34,764 nucleotides of DNA, taken from the NCBI GenBank assembly GCA_016930735.1, contig JAFGGF010000261.1:1-34764 (forward strand), written 5' to 3'. The DNA is from Prolixibacteraceae bacterium. Lineage in GTDB: Bacteria; Bacteroidota; Bacteroidia; Bacteroidales; Prolixibacteraceae. Of the stretch, positions 7,763-16,696 are shown piece after piece. Positions within the stretch are counted from its first letter, which is position 1. Each line of letters opens with the position of its first letter. The notes beneath the pieces are model-generated. The model made no database searches. It worked only from the letters and a program-made list of their open reading frames with translations, and was not told the origin of the DNA. The translations under genes were made by a program, and so were the position numbers.

Positions 7763-9313
7763 TTATTCCGGCTTTTGGCCTGATGGCATTTCCAACCCGA
7801 ACTTTTGTTTTTTATCTGCTTGTTTAAGTTTATATGATAAGAATATGGATATCACGCCGCAGCCTACCAGTAATAAAATAGGAACTGTGTAATTATAAAC
7901 CTCATTGCCTGCCCTGATAGCCTCTAGATTTTCTTTATTCGTTAAATCAAGTACAGCACCAATTCCCCAGAAAAATGCTCCAAGGCCCCAGTTCTGAACA
8001 GTGAACATACTTGCATAAGCTGTCCCCAGCCTGCTTTCAGGAACTATTTTTGCTACCGATGGCCACATGGCAGCGGGAACAAGTGAAAATGCAATACCAA
8101 GGCTTAACAAACCTGCATATCCTAATAACACACTATTAAAAACAGAAAGCGATAAGTGCGCAAATATTAAAAGTAATGACCCCAGCATCATAAGTGAAGC
8201 TGCTTTTCCTTTTTTATCAACTATATTTCCAAAAATAGGAGTAAATAATATAGTTCCCAATGGTATTAAACTGGCAGTTTTTGGCCCATTTTTAAACCAG
8301 ACTGAAAAAACATCTTTAAATGAATGAATAAAGAATCCAAACAATGCCAAAATAATAATCAGAGAGAATAATTTAGCGCCTTTAGCTTTCAATTGGGCTG
8401 GTATTAATGTAAATGAAAGGGCGAAAATAAAAAGGGCTAAATATATTATTACCGTCCCTAATGCATTGCTTCCAAACAATACAACAACTCCTTCTCCATC
8501 GGGTAAAGTGCTGGTAAATCCAAATTTATTTACTAAAAGATCGGCAGCATATTGAATAAAAGGGAATACAGCAGCGTAAAAAGCAACACAAAGCAGGGCA
8601 ATATAGATAAATGATTTGTTTTGTAAAAGTTTAAATAAATCCGAAAATTTAAATTCGTCTTCATCGCTACCTTCGGCAGCTTCCTTGACCTGTTTATCAA
8701 TTTTAATATCAAAGAAAATATAAATCACAAATAAAATCAGGGCAATTCCGATTAACGTTGCTGCAAATACAACAGCAGGAGGAACGGTTTTTACTGCCAG
8801 GTCGGGAGAAACCGCTATACCCATTGCTGAGCCTAACCGTCCGAATCCCATATTTATAGCCATTGCAAGTGCAAGCTCATAACCTTTAAACCACTTTACC
8901 ACTGTCCGGGTTGCAACCACACATGTAACTTCAAGCCCAACTCCAAAAAGAATACGTCCAACGATCATAAAGCTGAGTGTAGCTGAATGCGATTCACCAA
9001 AAAATCCGGTACTGGCCAAAGCTGAAATAGCGCCCCCTAAGGTTGCAAGGCCACCAAATAATATACCAGCAATCCTGATTCCCCACTTATCGAGGATCAT
9101 ACCTCCGATAATGATCATCCCAAACATATTAGCAATGGTTGTAAGCCCGATAAGCCTTCCGAATTCCTCACTGGTAAATCCCATTTTCGATTCCATCAGA
9201 GGTTTTAATCCTCCGAAGAAATCCTGGAACCAATATGTACTGAATGTCAATGCGCTAATCAAAATCAGAGCCAACCACCTAATGGCTGCCGAATCTTTTA
9301 ATGTTTTTTTCAT
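7763..9313 (-). CDS. MFS transporter, MFSD1-like, probable dipeptide importer
   Basis: A 516-aa major facilitator protein with about 12 membrane segments. It starts MKKTLKDSAAIRWLALILIS. The N-terminal RWLALILISALTFSTYWFQD stretch and the loop after TM2 (MILDKWGIRIAGILFGG) follow the pattern of eukaryotic MFSD1, now known as a lysosomal dipeptide exporter, and its bacterial relatives. A charged cytoplasmic loop (about 210-235, EAAEGSDEDEFKFSD) separates the two halves. The pairing with a PepD dipeptidase directly downstream supports dipeptides or small peptides as cargo, but this is inferred from context and remembered similarity. Other MFS families (OFA, nitrate/nitrite porter types) are possible. 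Confidence 0.8.
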   Translation of the reverse strand: MKKTLKDSAAIRWLALILISALTFSTYWFQDFFGGLKPLMESKMGFTSEEFGRLIGLTTIANMFGMIIIGGMILDKWGIRIAGILFGGLATLGGAISALASTGFFGESHSATLSFMIVGRILFGVGLEVTCVVATRTVVKWFKGYELALAMAINMGFGRLGSAMGIAVSPDLAVKTVPPAVVFAATLIGIALILFVIYIFFDIKIDKQVKEAAEGSDEDEFKFSDLFKLLQNKSFIYIALLCVAFYAAVFPFIQYAADLLVNKFGFTSTLPDGEGVVVLFGSNALGTVIIYLALFIFALSFTLIPAQLKAKGAKLFSLIIILALFGFFIHSFKDVFSVWFKNGPKTASLIPLGTILFTPIFGNIVDKKGKAASLMMLGSLLLIFAHLSLSVFNSVLLGYAGLLSLGIAFSLVPAAMWPSVAKIVPESRLGTAYASMFTVQNWGLGAFFWGIGAVLDLTNKENLEAIRAGNEVYNYTVPILLLVGCGVISIFLSYKLKQADKKQKFGLEMPSGQKPE

Positions 9314-9394
9314 TGTCTATTTTTTAACAGATTAATACTTTTCGATACAACAAATAAATAAAAAAAATCAGTTTTATATATGATTTTAAAACAA

Positions 9395-9419
9395 AAGGGC
9401 TTCTGTTAAGTAAGCCCTT
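9395..9419 (-). terminator. Intrinsic terminator after the DUF4831-like gene
   Basis: Stem AAGGGCTT (9395-9402) / AAGCCCTT (9412-9419) with a 9-nt loop, followed on the minus strand by TTTTGTTTT. It lies just after the stop codon at 9425 and isolates the nnr/DUF4831 transcript from the MFS/PepD unit. Confidence 0.8.
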
Positions 9420-9424
9420 ATATT

Positions 9425-10537
9425 TTATTTTTGAATAATTTCTTTGATAGCTCCTGTTTCAGGATGAAATTCCAGCGAATACATTCCGCCGAGGTATAAT
9501 TCCGGAACCGGCGCAGCAACTCCAAACTGAGCCACGGGAATACTGGCTGTTGCGATGGTTTTTAATTCATATACCAGTTTCACATCAGCCATGCCGGGCT
9601 GGCGGTAATAAATTCCGCTTTCGCCGGCTTCCGGATTATCAGATGCCTTTAACCTGTCGTAATTATTTGTCAGTCCGGCAACTTTTGTTAATTCAATCAT
9701 TACAGGTTTCCCGGTGAGGTCTGTTTTTTCCAGCACTCCGTTTTCTTCTGAAAAACGAAAAATTACTTCCCCCTTGTTTGTATTTGGTTGCGGAATATAT
9801 TCAAAGCTGAAATGGTACGATCCGGTTTCATTTTTCCCGATAAATAACGAAAGGTATTCTTTTTCAAGCGATTCCAGTTGTTTCATACTTACTTCATACC
9901 CTTTCCCGTCTGGTGGCACAACATCAAGGTATCCGGTAGCCAGTTCAAAAGCCATTCTCCGGCATTCAAAAATCCTTGTTGCTGCTTCAGCAGCTTTTTG
10001 CTCCAGGCTTAGGCGGGCAGGGCGGAAATTATTGGTCGAATCACCTACGCTGTAAAACGGAGTATCGGAAAGTTTGAAAAAATGAAAATCCTTACTTTTT
10101 GAAGGATAAGAAACCGGATTGGTAATTACTTTATTTACTTCAGTTACAATATTTGTGGTATTAATTCCTGCCAGGCAACCACAAGGAGTAAGGCTTATTA
10201 ATGAGGCATAATCACCCAAAGCTTTATAAACCTGATTGGGATCCGGTTCAGAATAAGTTTCAAACCAGACTTTTTCGATCTCCCATTCCGATCCGACCTG
10301 AGTTTTTACTTCTTCGAGTCCAAGCAACTGACTGGCAAACCTGCTGTAAGGTCCCGGGGAATAATCAGTCCGTGAAGCATTTATATGAACCCTGATTCCG
10401 GTTTGGGGTAATGAATACATAACACCTTCTACAAATTCCGGTACTGTAACTTCAAGGCCTTCTTCATCCTTCTTTTTACGTTGCCCGAAAACAGGCAGGG
10501 CAACAGCTATTGCAACAATAAATATTAAGACTCTCAT
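9425..10537 (-). CDS. Secreted DUF4831-like protein
   Basis: A 370-aa exported protein with a clear signal peptide (MRVLIFIVAIAVALPVFGQ, cleavage after about residue 18) followed by a Lys-rich stretch RKKKDEEG. The blocks YSLPQTGIRVHINASRTDYS and PGPYSRFASQLLGLEEV match what I remember of the Bacteroidota-specific DUF4831 family (YxLPKTxLxVxV...YxPGxFxxYAxxYL). Function is unknown; predicted to be periplasmic or outer-membrane-associated. It lies 37 nt downstream of the nnr gene on the same strand and ends at a good terminator, so the two are likely co-transcribed. No metabolic link to NAD(P)HX repair is obvious. Confidence 0.75.
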   Translation of the reverse strand: MRVLIFIVAIAVALPVFGQRKKKDEEGLEVTVPEFVEGVMYSLPQTGIRVHINASRTDYSPGPYSRFASQLLGLEEVKTQVGSEWEIEKVWFETYSEPDPNQVYKALGDYASLISLTPCGCLAGINTTNIVTEVNKVITNPVSYPSKSKDFHFFKLSDTPFYSVGDSTNNFRPARLSLEQKAAEAATRIFECRRMAFELATGYLDVVPPDGKGYEVSMKQLESLEKEYLSLFIGKNETGSYHFSFEYIPQPNTNKGEVIFRFSEENGVLEKTDLTGKPVMIELTKVAGLTNNYDRLKASDNPEAGESGIYYRQPGMADVKLVYELKTIATASIPVAQFGVAAPVPELYLGGMYSLEFHPETGAIKEIIQK

Positions 10538-10574
10538 TCTTCCTTATTTTAATAATTGCTAAAAGTATTAAAAT

Positions 10575-12095
10575 TTATCCTTTTTTTGATGACTTAATTT
10601 TCAGAAAAGCCTTTCCAAGGTTATCAATTATATCTCCGGCAATCAGCGACTCTTCCGATGAATTTTGTAAAGCAATATCTGCTGCAAGCCCGTGAATATA
10701 CACTCCTATAACTGCAGCCGATTCAGCCTTTATTCCCTGTGCCAGCAATCCGGTTAAAATCCCGGTCAAAGTATCACCGCAGCCAGCTGTTGCCATTCCC
10801 GGGTTACCGGTCGAATTAAAAAATACTTTTCTATTGGGTAAGACAATGGTTGTATAAGCCCCTTTTAAAACAACAATAACTTTATATTTTTCAGCAAATT
10901 CCTTTTGAAGCATTAATCTTTTATATGAATTCTCAGAACCACCGACAAGTCGTTTAAATTCGCCAGGATGGGGTGTAAGGATTGAATTCTCAGGCAATTC
11001 CTCAAGCCATTCCTGATGCATGGAAAGAATGTTCAGTGCATCGGCATCTATAACCATTGGTTTTGTTGCACATTCAACCAATTCATATAAAGCACGCTGA
11101 GTATTATGTTTTGTATCAAGTCCGGGTCCAACTCCGATTGCAGTAAATTTTGATGGGTCCGGGAATTCTGTAAATATCAGATCCGACCTGTCGATGCTGC
11201 ACATTGCCTCTGGCACTGTAGCCTGAATTATTCCATAACCCAACCTTGGAACATGAGTTGTCAGCAATCCGACACCGGCACGCAAACATCCTTTTGATGC
11301 CAGTACAGCTGCTCCCATCTTTCCGTAGCTTCCCGAAATTAACAGGGCATGGCCAACCGTCCCCTTATGTGTAAATTTCGACCTGACAGGAATTAAATCA
11401 GCAATTTCTTTTTCTGAGATACAGGAAAACTCAGAGGGTGTATTTCTAATTGCATCGGGATGAAGCCCAATAGGTAACACCTCCCATTTTCCGAGGTATT
11501 TTTCATTCTCAGCAAAGAAAAAGCTGATTTTAGGGAATTGAAGGGTGAGGGTATAATCGGCACAAATAATATGTTCTGAAATATTTGTACTATTATCTTC
11601 CCCCATTAATCCGCTTGGAATATCAACCGCAACAACAGTTGTATTGTTTCCATTTATTTTTCTGACAATTGCCGCCGGCAAACCTTCGAGCGGACGTGAC
11701 AACCCGGAGCCAAAAAGCCCGTCGATAATTATTTCATCTTTAATTTCAGGAATATCGTTTTCGTCTTTTATTTTATTTAGCTGAACTTTATTCTGGTCTT
11801 CCAGCCTTTTCCAATTAATTGCAGGCGAACCTTTTAGCCCTTTATCGGTATCGAGCAAAAAAACGTTGACCTGATAATCATAATCTGCCATCATCCGGGC
11901 AATTGCCAATGCATCGCCACCATTATTTCCTGGTCCGGCAAAAACCATTAAATTCTTTTCATTCGAAATATTTTGAATCAGCCAGTTCACCATTTGAAGT
12001 GATGCACGTTCCATGAGGTCGATATCTGCTATCGGTTCATTTTCGATGGTGTATCGGTCGATTTCAGCAATTTGTTTTGTAGTAAAAATTTTCAT
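10575..12095 (-). CDS. nnr: Bifunctional NAD(P)H-hydrate epimerase / ADP-dependent NAD(P)H-hydrate dehydratase
   Basis: A 506-aa fusion. The N-terminal YjeF_N epimerase domain (1 to about 215) has the Rossmann-like motif GPGNNGGDAL (54-63) and the Asp block IIDGLFGSGLSRPL. The C-terminal ribokinase-like dehydratase (about 225-500) shows GSYGKMGAAVLASKGCLRAG, DADALNIL, LTPHPGEFKRL and the ATP/ADP-site motif AGCGDTLTGIL (437-447). Together they convert damaged R- and S-NAD(P)HX back to NAD(P)H using ADP. Length and domain order are typical of bacterial Nnr proteins. It is divergent from the POT transporter gene (157-nt gap) and heads a short unit with the DUF4831-like gene. Confidence 0.95.
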   Translation of the reverse strand: MKIFTTKQIAEIDRYTIENEPIADIDLMERASLQMVNWLIQNISNEKNLMVFAGPGNNGGDALAIARMMADYDYQVNVFLLDTDKGLKGSPAINWKRLEDQNKVQLNKIKDENDIPEIKDEIIIDGLFGSGLSRPLEGLPAAIVRKINGNNTTVVAVDIPSGLMGEDNSTNISEHIICADYTLTLQFPKISFFFAENEKYLGKWEVLPIGLHPDAIRNTPSEFSCISEKEIADLIPVRSKFTHKGTVGHALLISGSYGKMGAAVLASKGCLRAGVGLLTTHVPRLGYGIIQATVPEAMCSIDRSDLIFTEFPDPSKFTAIGVGPGLDTKHNTQRALYELVECATKPMVIDADALNILSMHQEWLEELPENSILTPHPGEFKRLVGGSENSYKRLMLQKEFAEKYKVIVVLKGAYTTIVLPNRKVFFNSTGNPGMATAGCGDTLTGILTGLLAQGIKAESAAVIGVYIHGLAADIALQNSSEESLIAGDIIDNLGKAFLKIKSSKKG

Positions 12096-12173
12096 GGCAC
12101 ATGCATTTCACGTAAAATTACAAATACTTTTCAATTTTAATGGATATAATTTGAATCCCTGACCTTTGTCAAG

Positions 12174-12203
12174 TTGTTCAACTGCAAAAGATTTCTATAT
12201 TTG
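12174..12203 (+). promoter_or_regulatory. Bacteroidota-type promoter for the POT transporter
   Basis: A TTG at 12174-12176 and TATATTTG at 12196-12203, separated by exactly 19 nt, match the Bacteroidota housekeeping consensus (TTG / TAnnTTTG). Predicted transcription start near 12210 leaves a 5' leader of about 40 nt before the ATG at 12253. This is the best promoter in the window. Confidence 0.6.
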
Positions 12204-12252
12204 TTGTTAACTGGATCAAAAAACTAATTATTCACCAATAAAACAGGACTCT

Positions 12253-14106
12253 ATGTTTAAAGATCATCCAAAAGGTTTAATCGTTGCATTCTTCGCCAAT
12301 ATGGGCGAAAGGTTTGGTTTTTACACCATGATGGCTTGCCTTGTATTATTTCTTCAAGCCCAGTATAATTTATCACCTTCCGGTGCCGGAGATTATTATT
12401 CCTGGTTCTATTTCGCCATTTATGCTTTAGCCCTTCTGGGTGGTGTAATTGCAGATAAAACAAAAAAATACAAGACTGTTATTCTTGTTGGAATTGTCCT
12501 GATGTTTGTAGGATATATTTTTATGTCTATTCCAAAATTAACATTATGGTCAACTCTGGGGGCTCTTTTTGTAATTGCATTAGGGAATGGCATGTTTAAA
12601 GGAAATTTGCAGGCTCTGGTTGGCCAAATGTATGATGACCCCAAATATGCACATTTGCGCGACAGGGCATACAGTTGGTTTTATATGGGGATAAATGTCG
12701 GTGCATTATTTGCCCCTCATGCTGCCAACGGAATAAGAAACTGGTTTTTAAAATCGCAGGGATTTATTTACAATCAAAACCTGGCCGAGTTAAGCAACCT
12801 GTATAAAACAAATCCTGATTCTGTCGATTTGGATAAATTCAGGCAGGCTGCCGAAGCTGCAAGCCTGAATCCTATTGGTGTGAACATTGATTACTCTGCT
12901 ATTGCAAATAAATATCTGGATGTATTTTCACATGGATATAATTATGCCTTTGCAATTGCTGCTATTTCAATGATAATCAGCCTTGTTGTTTACCTCTTCT
13001 GGAAACGGCTTCTGCCAAATAAATCGATGGCTTTGGAAAGTACTGATGGAAAAGAAAAATCGGCACAAAAACAGGTTCCGAAAAAACCGCTGGCTATTGT
13101 TTGGGCAGTAATTATCGGGGTTGCAGTAGCAGTAGCAATCTATTTTACTGCCGGAGGTGCCAACAGTGATCCGGATATAGTAAAAAGGGCTTTTAACCTT
13201 GCATTTGCAGCCGGGATGTTTTTAATATTTGCCCTTTGGATTCTTCAGGTATCATCAAAAGAAGAAAGGCCAAGGATTTCAGCCTTACTGCTGGTTTTTG
13301 TTGTAGTTATCTTTTTCTGGATGGCTTTCCACCAGAATGGACTGACAATGAACTATTTTGCACGTGATTTTACAGTAAGGTCGGTTGGAAAAGCATCGAT
13401 GCTCCTTTTTAATGTATGGACTTTCCTTGCTTTAGGAATTGGTTTATCCGGATTGGTTTATATTTTACGAAAAAAATCAACTCAAAAAGAAAGGCTTTTC
13501 GGAGCTTTGGCAACCGTTGCAGGCATTGTTGTTATTTACCTGTTTTATCGTTCTTTTGGAAAATCAAACAGCATTCAACCCGAAATTTTCCAGCATTTTA
13601 ACCCATTTTATATTGTATTCCTGACTGCCCCTGTTGTTGGATTTTTTGTTTGGCTGAATAAAAAAGGGAAAGAGCCCTCCACCCCAAGGAAAATCGGAAT
13701 CGGGATGATCCTGGCATCTGTGGCTTTCCTTGTTTTACTTATCGGATCGCTTGACCTGGCTTCTTATAAGGAACTTAAAGATGCAGGAACCACGTTAAAT
13801 GATTCAGCCCGTGTTTCTCAGTGGTGGCTTATCGGCAGTTACTTTGTAATTACAATTGCAGAATTATTTCTCAGCCCGATGGGATTATCATTTGTATCCA
13901 AAGTATCACCCATCAGGTTTCAGGGGTTGATGCAGGGTGGCTGGCTGGCTGCTACCGCTGTGGGTAATAAGCTGCTTTTTGTAGGATCCGACCTGTATGA
14001 GAAAATAAACCTGTGGAAAATGTGGTCGGTTTTTATTATTTTGTGTCTGCTTTCAGCGGCATTTATATTTATAATTATGAAACGACTCGAAAGGCTGACA
14101 AAATAA
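12253..14106 (+). CDS. POT-family proton-coupled peptide transporter
   Basis: A 617-aa proton-dependent oligopeptide transporter. The hallmark NMGERFGFYTMMACL (residues 16-30) is the ExxERFxYY-type proton-coupling motif of TM1, here ending FY rather than YY. LGGVIADKTKKYKTV after TM2 and GNGMFKGNLQALVGQMYDD in the TM4 region are also typical POT features. It is longer than the usual 450-500 aa because of an extended loop after TM4 (about 160-225) and extra TM segments in the middle, as in other Bacteroidota members. It should import di- and tripeptides. It is monocistronic: its own promoter is upstream and a terminator directly follows. Confidence 0.92.
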   Translation: MFKDHPKGLIVAFFANMGERFGFYTMMACLVLFLQAQYNLSPSGAGDYYSWFYFAIYALALLGGVIADKTKKYKTVILVGIVLMFVGYIFMSIPKLTLWSTLGALFVIALGNGMFKGNLQALVGQMYDDPKYAHLRDRAYSWFYMGINVGALFAPHAANGIRNWFLKSQGFIYNQNLAELSNLYKTNPDSVDLDKFRQAAEAASLNPIGVNIDYSAIANKYLDVFSHGYNYAFAIAAISMIISLVVYLFWKRLLPNKSMALESTDGKEKSAQKQVPKKPLAIVWAVIIGVAVAVAIYFTAGGANSDPDIVKRAFNLAFAAGMFLIFALWILQVSSKEERPRISALLLVFVVVIFFWMAFHQNGLTMNYFARDFTVRSVGKASMLLFNVWTFLALGIGLSGLVYILRKKSTQKERLFGALATVAGIVVIYLFYRSFGKSNSIQPEIFQHFNPFYIVFLTAPVVGFFVWLNKKGKEPSTPRKIGIGMILASVAFLVLLIGSLDLASYKELKDAGTTLNDSARVSQWWLIGSYFVITIAELFLSPMGLSFVSKVSPIRFQGLMQGGWLAATAVGNKLLFVGSDLYEKINLWKMWSVFIILCLLSAAFIFIIMKRLERLTK

Positions 14107-14120
14107 ATACAAATTAAACG

Positions 14121-14146
14121 GAGCGGTTTTTTACCGCTCTTTTTTT
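14121..14146 (+). terminator. Intrinsic terminator after the POT transporter
   Basis: Stem GAGCGGT / ACCGCTC with a 5-nt T loop and a seven-T tail, starting 14 nt after the stop codon at 14106. Confidence 0.85.
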
Positions 14147-14205
14147 CCTAACGTTAAATAAAAAAAAGAAACGTTAAAACCCCACTACTCAGCACCTGAT
14201 TTTTT

Positions 14206-14213
14206 TATTTTTG
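14206..14213 (+). promoter_or_regulatory. Candidate -7 element for the YeeE-like gene
   Basis: TATTTTTG matches TAnnTTTG and lies 22 nt before the ATG at 14236. No TTG is found at the expected -33 distance, so support is partial. Confidence 0.35.
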
Positions 14214-14235
14214 TATGACTTCATAAATATTCAAT

Positions 14236-15246
14236 ATGGGAATTCTGACATTGGTTTTCGGTTTTTTATTTGGCACTATTCTTCAAAAAGCAATGCTGAA
14301 TAAATTTGATACGATCAGCGGGATGGCAACTCTTGAAGACCTTACTGTTGCTAAAGCAATTATGGTTGCAATCGGTGTTGGTGCTGTTATACTGAACATT
14401 GAAATCGGTGCAGGGTTGGCTGCATATCATGTCAAACCATTTATTTTTGGAGGAATTGTTCTCGGAGGTTTAATTTTTGGCATTGGCATGGCTATCCTGG
14501 GTTACTGCCCCGGCACTCTCGCTGTATCGCTTGGCGAAGGTTCAACCGATGCCCTTGCAGGGATTATTGGCGGATTATTTGGGGGCCTGATTTACACCCT
14601 GAGCCTGCCTTCGATCCAGGGGGTACTTGGACCTGACCTGGGGGCAATCTCATTATTTACACTCACCGGAAAGTCAAAAATAGTCTTTTACCTGCTTGTA
14701 TTTTTATTCGGAATAGTTATGACCGGTGGAGCCTTCCTTTTAAATAAAGCCGATAAAACAAAAAATTACCGATGGCTTTATGCCGGTATTGCCTTTGCAG
14801 TATTAAACGGAATAGTGTTCCTGATTTCAACATCAAACCGACCAATCGGAGCTTCAACTACTTATCCTTATGTTGCGGATTTATTAACAGGAACTATCAG
14901 AAACGGATATTTTGAAAAAATTAAAACACCCGGAAGCTGGGAATTGATATTTCTAACCGGAGCCATGCTGGCCGGGCTGGTATTTTCAATCCTTTCCAAA
15001 GAATTTAAAATTATTGCAATCCACGAAAGGTGGGCAAAATATAAAGGGACCAGTACTTTGAAACGGATTATTTTTGCTTTTATCGGTGGTTTTATTTTAA
15101 TATTTGGCGCAAGGATGGCCGGAGGTTGTACCAGTGGCCATGTAATTTCAGGGGGTATGCAGATTGCCATTAGCAGCCTTGTTTTTGCGATTTTTGTTTT
15201 TGCCGGGCTCCTGGTAACCGGAAAAATCTTTTACAGAAAAAATTAA
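14236..15246 (+). CDS. YeeE/YedE-type thiosulfate/sulfur-compound transporter
   Basis: A 336-aa integral membrane protein with about 9-10 TM helices in two pseudo-symmetric halves. Each half has the family cysteine motif: GYCPGT (C91) in the first and GGCTSGH (C298) in the second. In characterised YeeE proteins, cysteines at these positions relay thiosulfate through the membrane. Many bacteria split the two halves into separate short YeeE/YedE genes; here they are one chain. No TusA/SirA-like or rhodanese gene is adjacent, although such partners are common. The beta-lactamase gene starts 27 nt downstream on the same strand, so the two probably share a transcript. Confidence 0.87.
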   Translation: MGILTLVFGFLFGTILQKAMLNKFDTISGMATLEDLTVAKAIMVAIGVGAVILNIEIGAGLAAYHVKPFIFGGIVLGGLIFGIGMAILGYCPGTLAVSLGEGSTDALAGIIGGLFGGLIYTLSLPSIQGVLGPDLGAISLFTLTGKSKIVFYLLVFLFGIVMTGGAFLLNKADKTKNYRWLYAGIAFAVLNGIVFLISTSNRPIGASTTYPYVADLLTGTIRNGYFEKIKTPGSWELIFLTGAMLAGLVFSILSKEFKIIAIHERWAKYKGTSTLKRIIFAFIGGFILIFGARMAGGCTSGHVISGGMQIAISSLVFAIFVFAGLLVTGKIFYRKN

Positions 15247-15273
15247 AAAATATACTATCCATACTGATTTTAA

Positions 15274-16074
15274 ATGAAACTTCTATTTCCCTTTATTCTT
15301 TTTTTAACTGGTATTCTGACAAATGCACAGGAAAATATTTCTGTAAGAAATGATTTTAAACCGTTTTTTGACGAATATGAAGTCGATGGGTGTTTCCTTT
15401 TGTTTGATGTGCAAAAATCAGATTACCTAGCTTATAATTATGAAAGGTGCAAAGAATCATTTCTTCCGGCTTCCACATTTAAAATCCTGAATTCATTGAT
15501 TGGACTGGAAACGGGAATTATTCCTGATGAAAATTATATAATACCATGGGACAGTATTACAAGGCAGGTACCAGCCTGGAACCGTGATCACACGATGGCT
15601 TCTGCATTCAGAAATTCTGTGGTACCCTGGTATCAGGAACTGGCAAGGAGGATCGGTGTTGAAAATATGAAAAAATGGGTTGAAAAAGCCGGATATGGCA
15701 TCATGGATATTTCAGAAGAAAACATTGACACTTTCTGGCTTTACGGAAATTCAAGGATCACACCCCTGCAACAAATGGATTTTCTTCAAAGATTTGTAAG
15801 TAATAAATTGCCTTTTTCAGAACACAGTACGGAAACTGTACGGAAAATATTCATTATCGAAAAAAATGATGATTATACTTTCAGGGGTAAGACAGGCTGG
15901 GCAACCATGGATAATAAAAATATCGGCTGGTTTGCAGGTTATCTCGAAAAAGGGGGTTCAACCTGGATTTATGTACTGAATGTTGAAAGCGGAAATGAAG
16001 ATACAACTCAATTTTCAGCAAGCAGAGAAGGAATTACCCGAAAAATATTAAAAAAACTCAATCTGATTCATTAA
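15274..16074 (+). CDS. Class D (OXA-48-like) beta-lactamase with altered YGN motif
   Basis: A 266-aa exported serine beta-lactamase. Signal peptide about 1-18 (cleavage near NAQ-EN). Active-site motifs: S67-T-F-K70 (nucleophile and carboxylatable Lys), S115-V-V117, and K206-T-G208-W209. Between them SVVPWYQELARRIG and IDTFWLYGNSRIT align with OXA-48 stretches (SVVPVYQEFARQIG, VDSFWLDGGIRIS). The canonical YGN box, directly before MDIS, reads Y141-G-I143: Asn is replaced by Ile. The YGN-looking triplet at 157-159 is a different loop. It probably hydrolyses beta-lactams in the periplasm, but the N to I change could alter the spectrum or indicate a penicillin-binding role. It follows the YeeE-like gene by 27 nt, and its end overlaps the convergent receiver gene by 4 nt. 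Confidence 0.92.
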   Translation: MKLLFPFILFLTGILTNAQENISVRNDFKPFFDEYEVDGCFLLFDVQKSDYLAYNYERCKESFLPASTFKILNSLIGLETGIIPDENYIIPWDSITRQVPAWNRDHTMASAFRNSVVPWYQELARRIGVENMKKWVEKAGYGIMDISEENIDTFWLYGNSRITPLQQMDFLQRFVSNKLPFSEHSTETVRKIFIIEKNDDYTFRGKTGWATMDNKNIGWFAGYLEKGGSTWIYVLNVESGNEDTTQFSASREGITRKILKKLNLIH

Positions 16075-16577
16075 ACGTTTTTTGTGGAAATCCCGAATTT
16101 TGGGATAATAAATATTACAAAAGCAAGAATAACCAACAACAAAAAAACAATTAAACACAGCAAAATAATTTTTATAACCTTGTTTTTTCTGGCTATCCTT
16201 TTTGTTTCACCTATTTTCCCGATTTTATCAACCAGGCGGTCCATGGTAGTTTCATCCTTTACAATATAATCATAAGCCCCGTAACGCATCGAATTAACAG
16301 CTATTTCCATGCTGCTTTGCCCTGAAAGAAAAATGAACTCTGTTTCAGGATAATGTTTTTTAGCCCTTTTTAATACTTCGATCCCGTTTAAACCATCCAG
16401 TAAATAATCCTGAATAACAATATCAGGTTTCAAATTCATATTTCTGAGGCAATCTTCTCCGTTTGAAAACGATTTCACATTGGTAAAACCTTTTTGAGAA
16501 AGAAATTTTACGATCAGTTGGTTGTATATTTTATTATCTTCTACAATAAAAATTAAAGGATTTTTTAAAACTCCCAT
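16071..16577 (-). CDS. Membrane-anchored response-regulator receiver protein
   Basis: A 168-aa protein: a complete CheY-like receiver domain (residues 6-123) followed by a basic linker (KRIARKNKVIK, 126-136) and one hydrophobic helix (about 137-159, ILLCLIVFLLLVILAFVIF) with a short tail. Receiver residues are intact: E13/D14 acidic pair, D57 phosphoacceptor (IVIQDYLLDG), S85 switch, K107. There is no DNA-binding or enzymatic output domain. Positive charges before the helix predict the receiver stays in the cytoplasm, tethered to the inner membrane. No histidine kinase gene is in the window, so the partner is elsewhere. Its 3' end overlaps the beta-lactamase stop by 4 nt (convergent), which could allow antisense interference. 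Confidence 0.85.
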   Translation of the reverse strand: MGVLKNPLIFIVEDNKIYNQLIVKFLSQKGFTNVKSFSNGEDCLRNMNLKPDIVIQDYLLDGLNGIEVLKRAKKHYPETEFIFLSGQSSMEIAVNSMRYGAYDYIVKDETTMDRLVDKIGKIGETKRIARKNKVIKIILLCLIVFLLLVILAFVIFIIPKFGISTKNV

Positions 16578-16696
16578 CCGAAAAGTATTTTTAAAATTGT
16601 ACGCTTAAAGATATAAAAAAAATGCTGGATTTTTAACGACAGAATTTAAACATAATAAAACCTTTTATTTAATTTTAACCTGTAAAATTTAATAAA

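Noticed and set aside
14151-14179. Two copies of AACGTTAAA between the POT terminator and the YeeE-like gene
   Set aside because: Short AT-rich words spaced by an A run; could be chance, and no regulator or further copies point to them.
15742-15750. YGN triplet at residues 157-159 of the beta-lactamase as the class D YGN motif
   Set aside because: Surrounding sequence (FWLYGNSRIT) aligns with the later FWLxGxxRIS loop of OXA enzymes; the true position is Y141-G142-I143.
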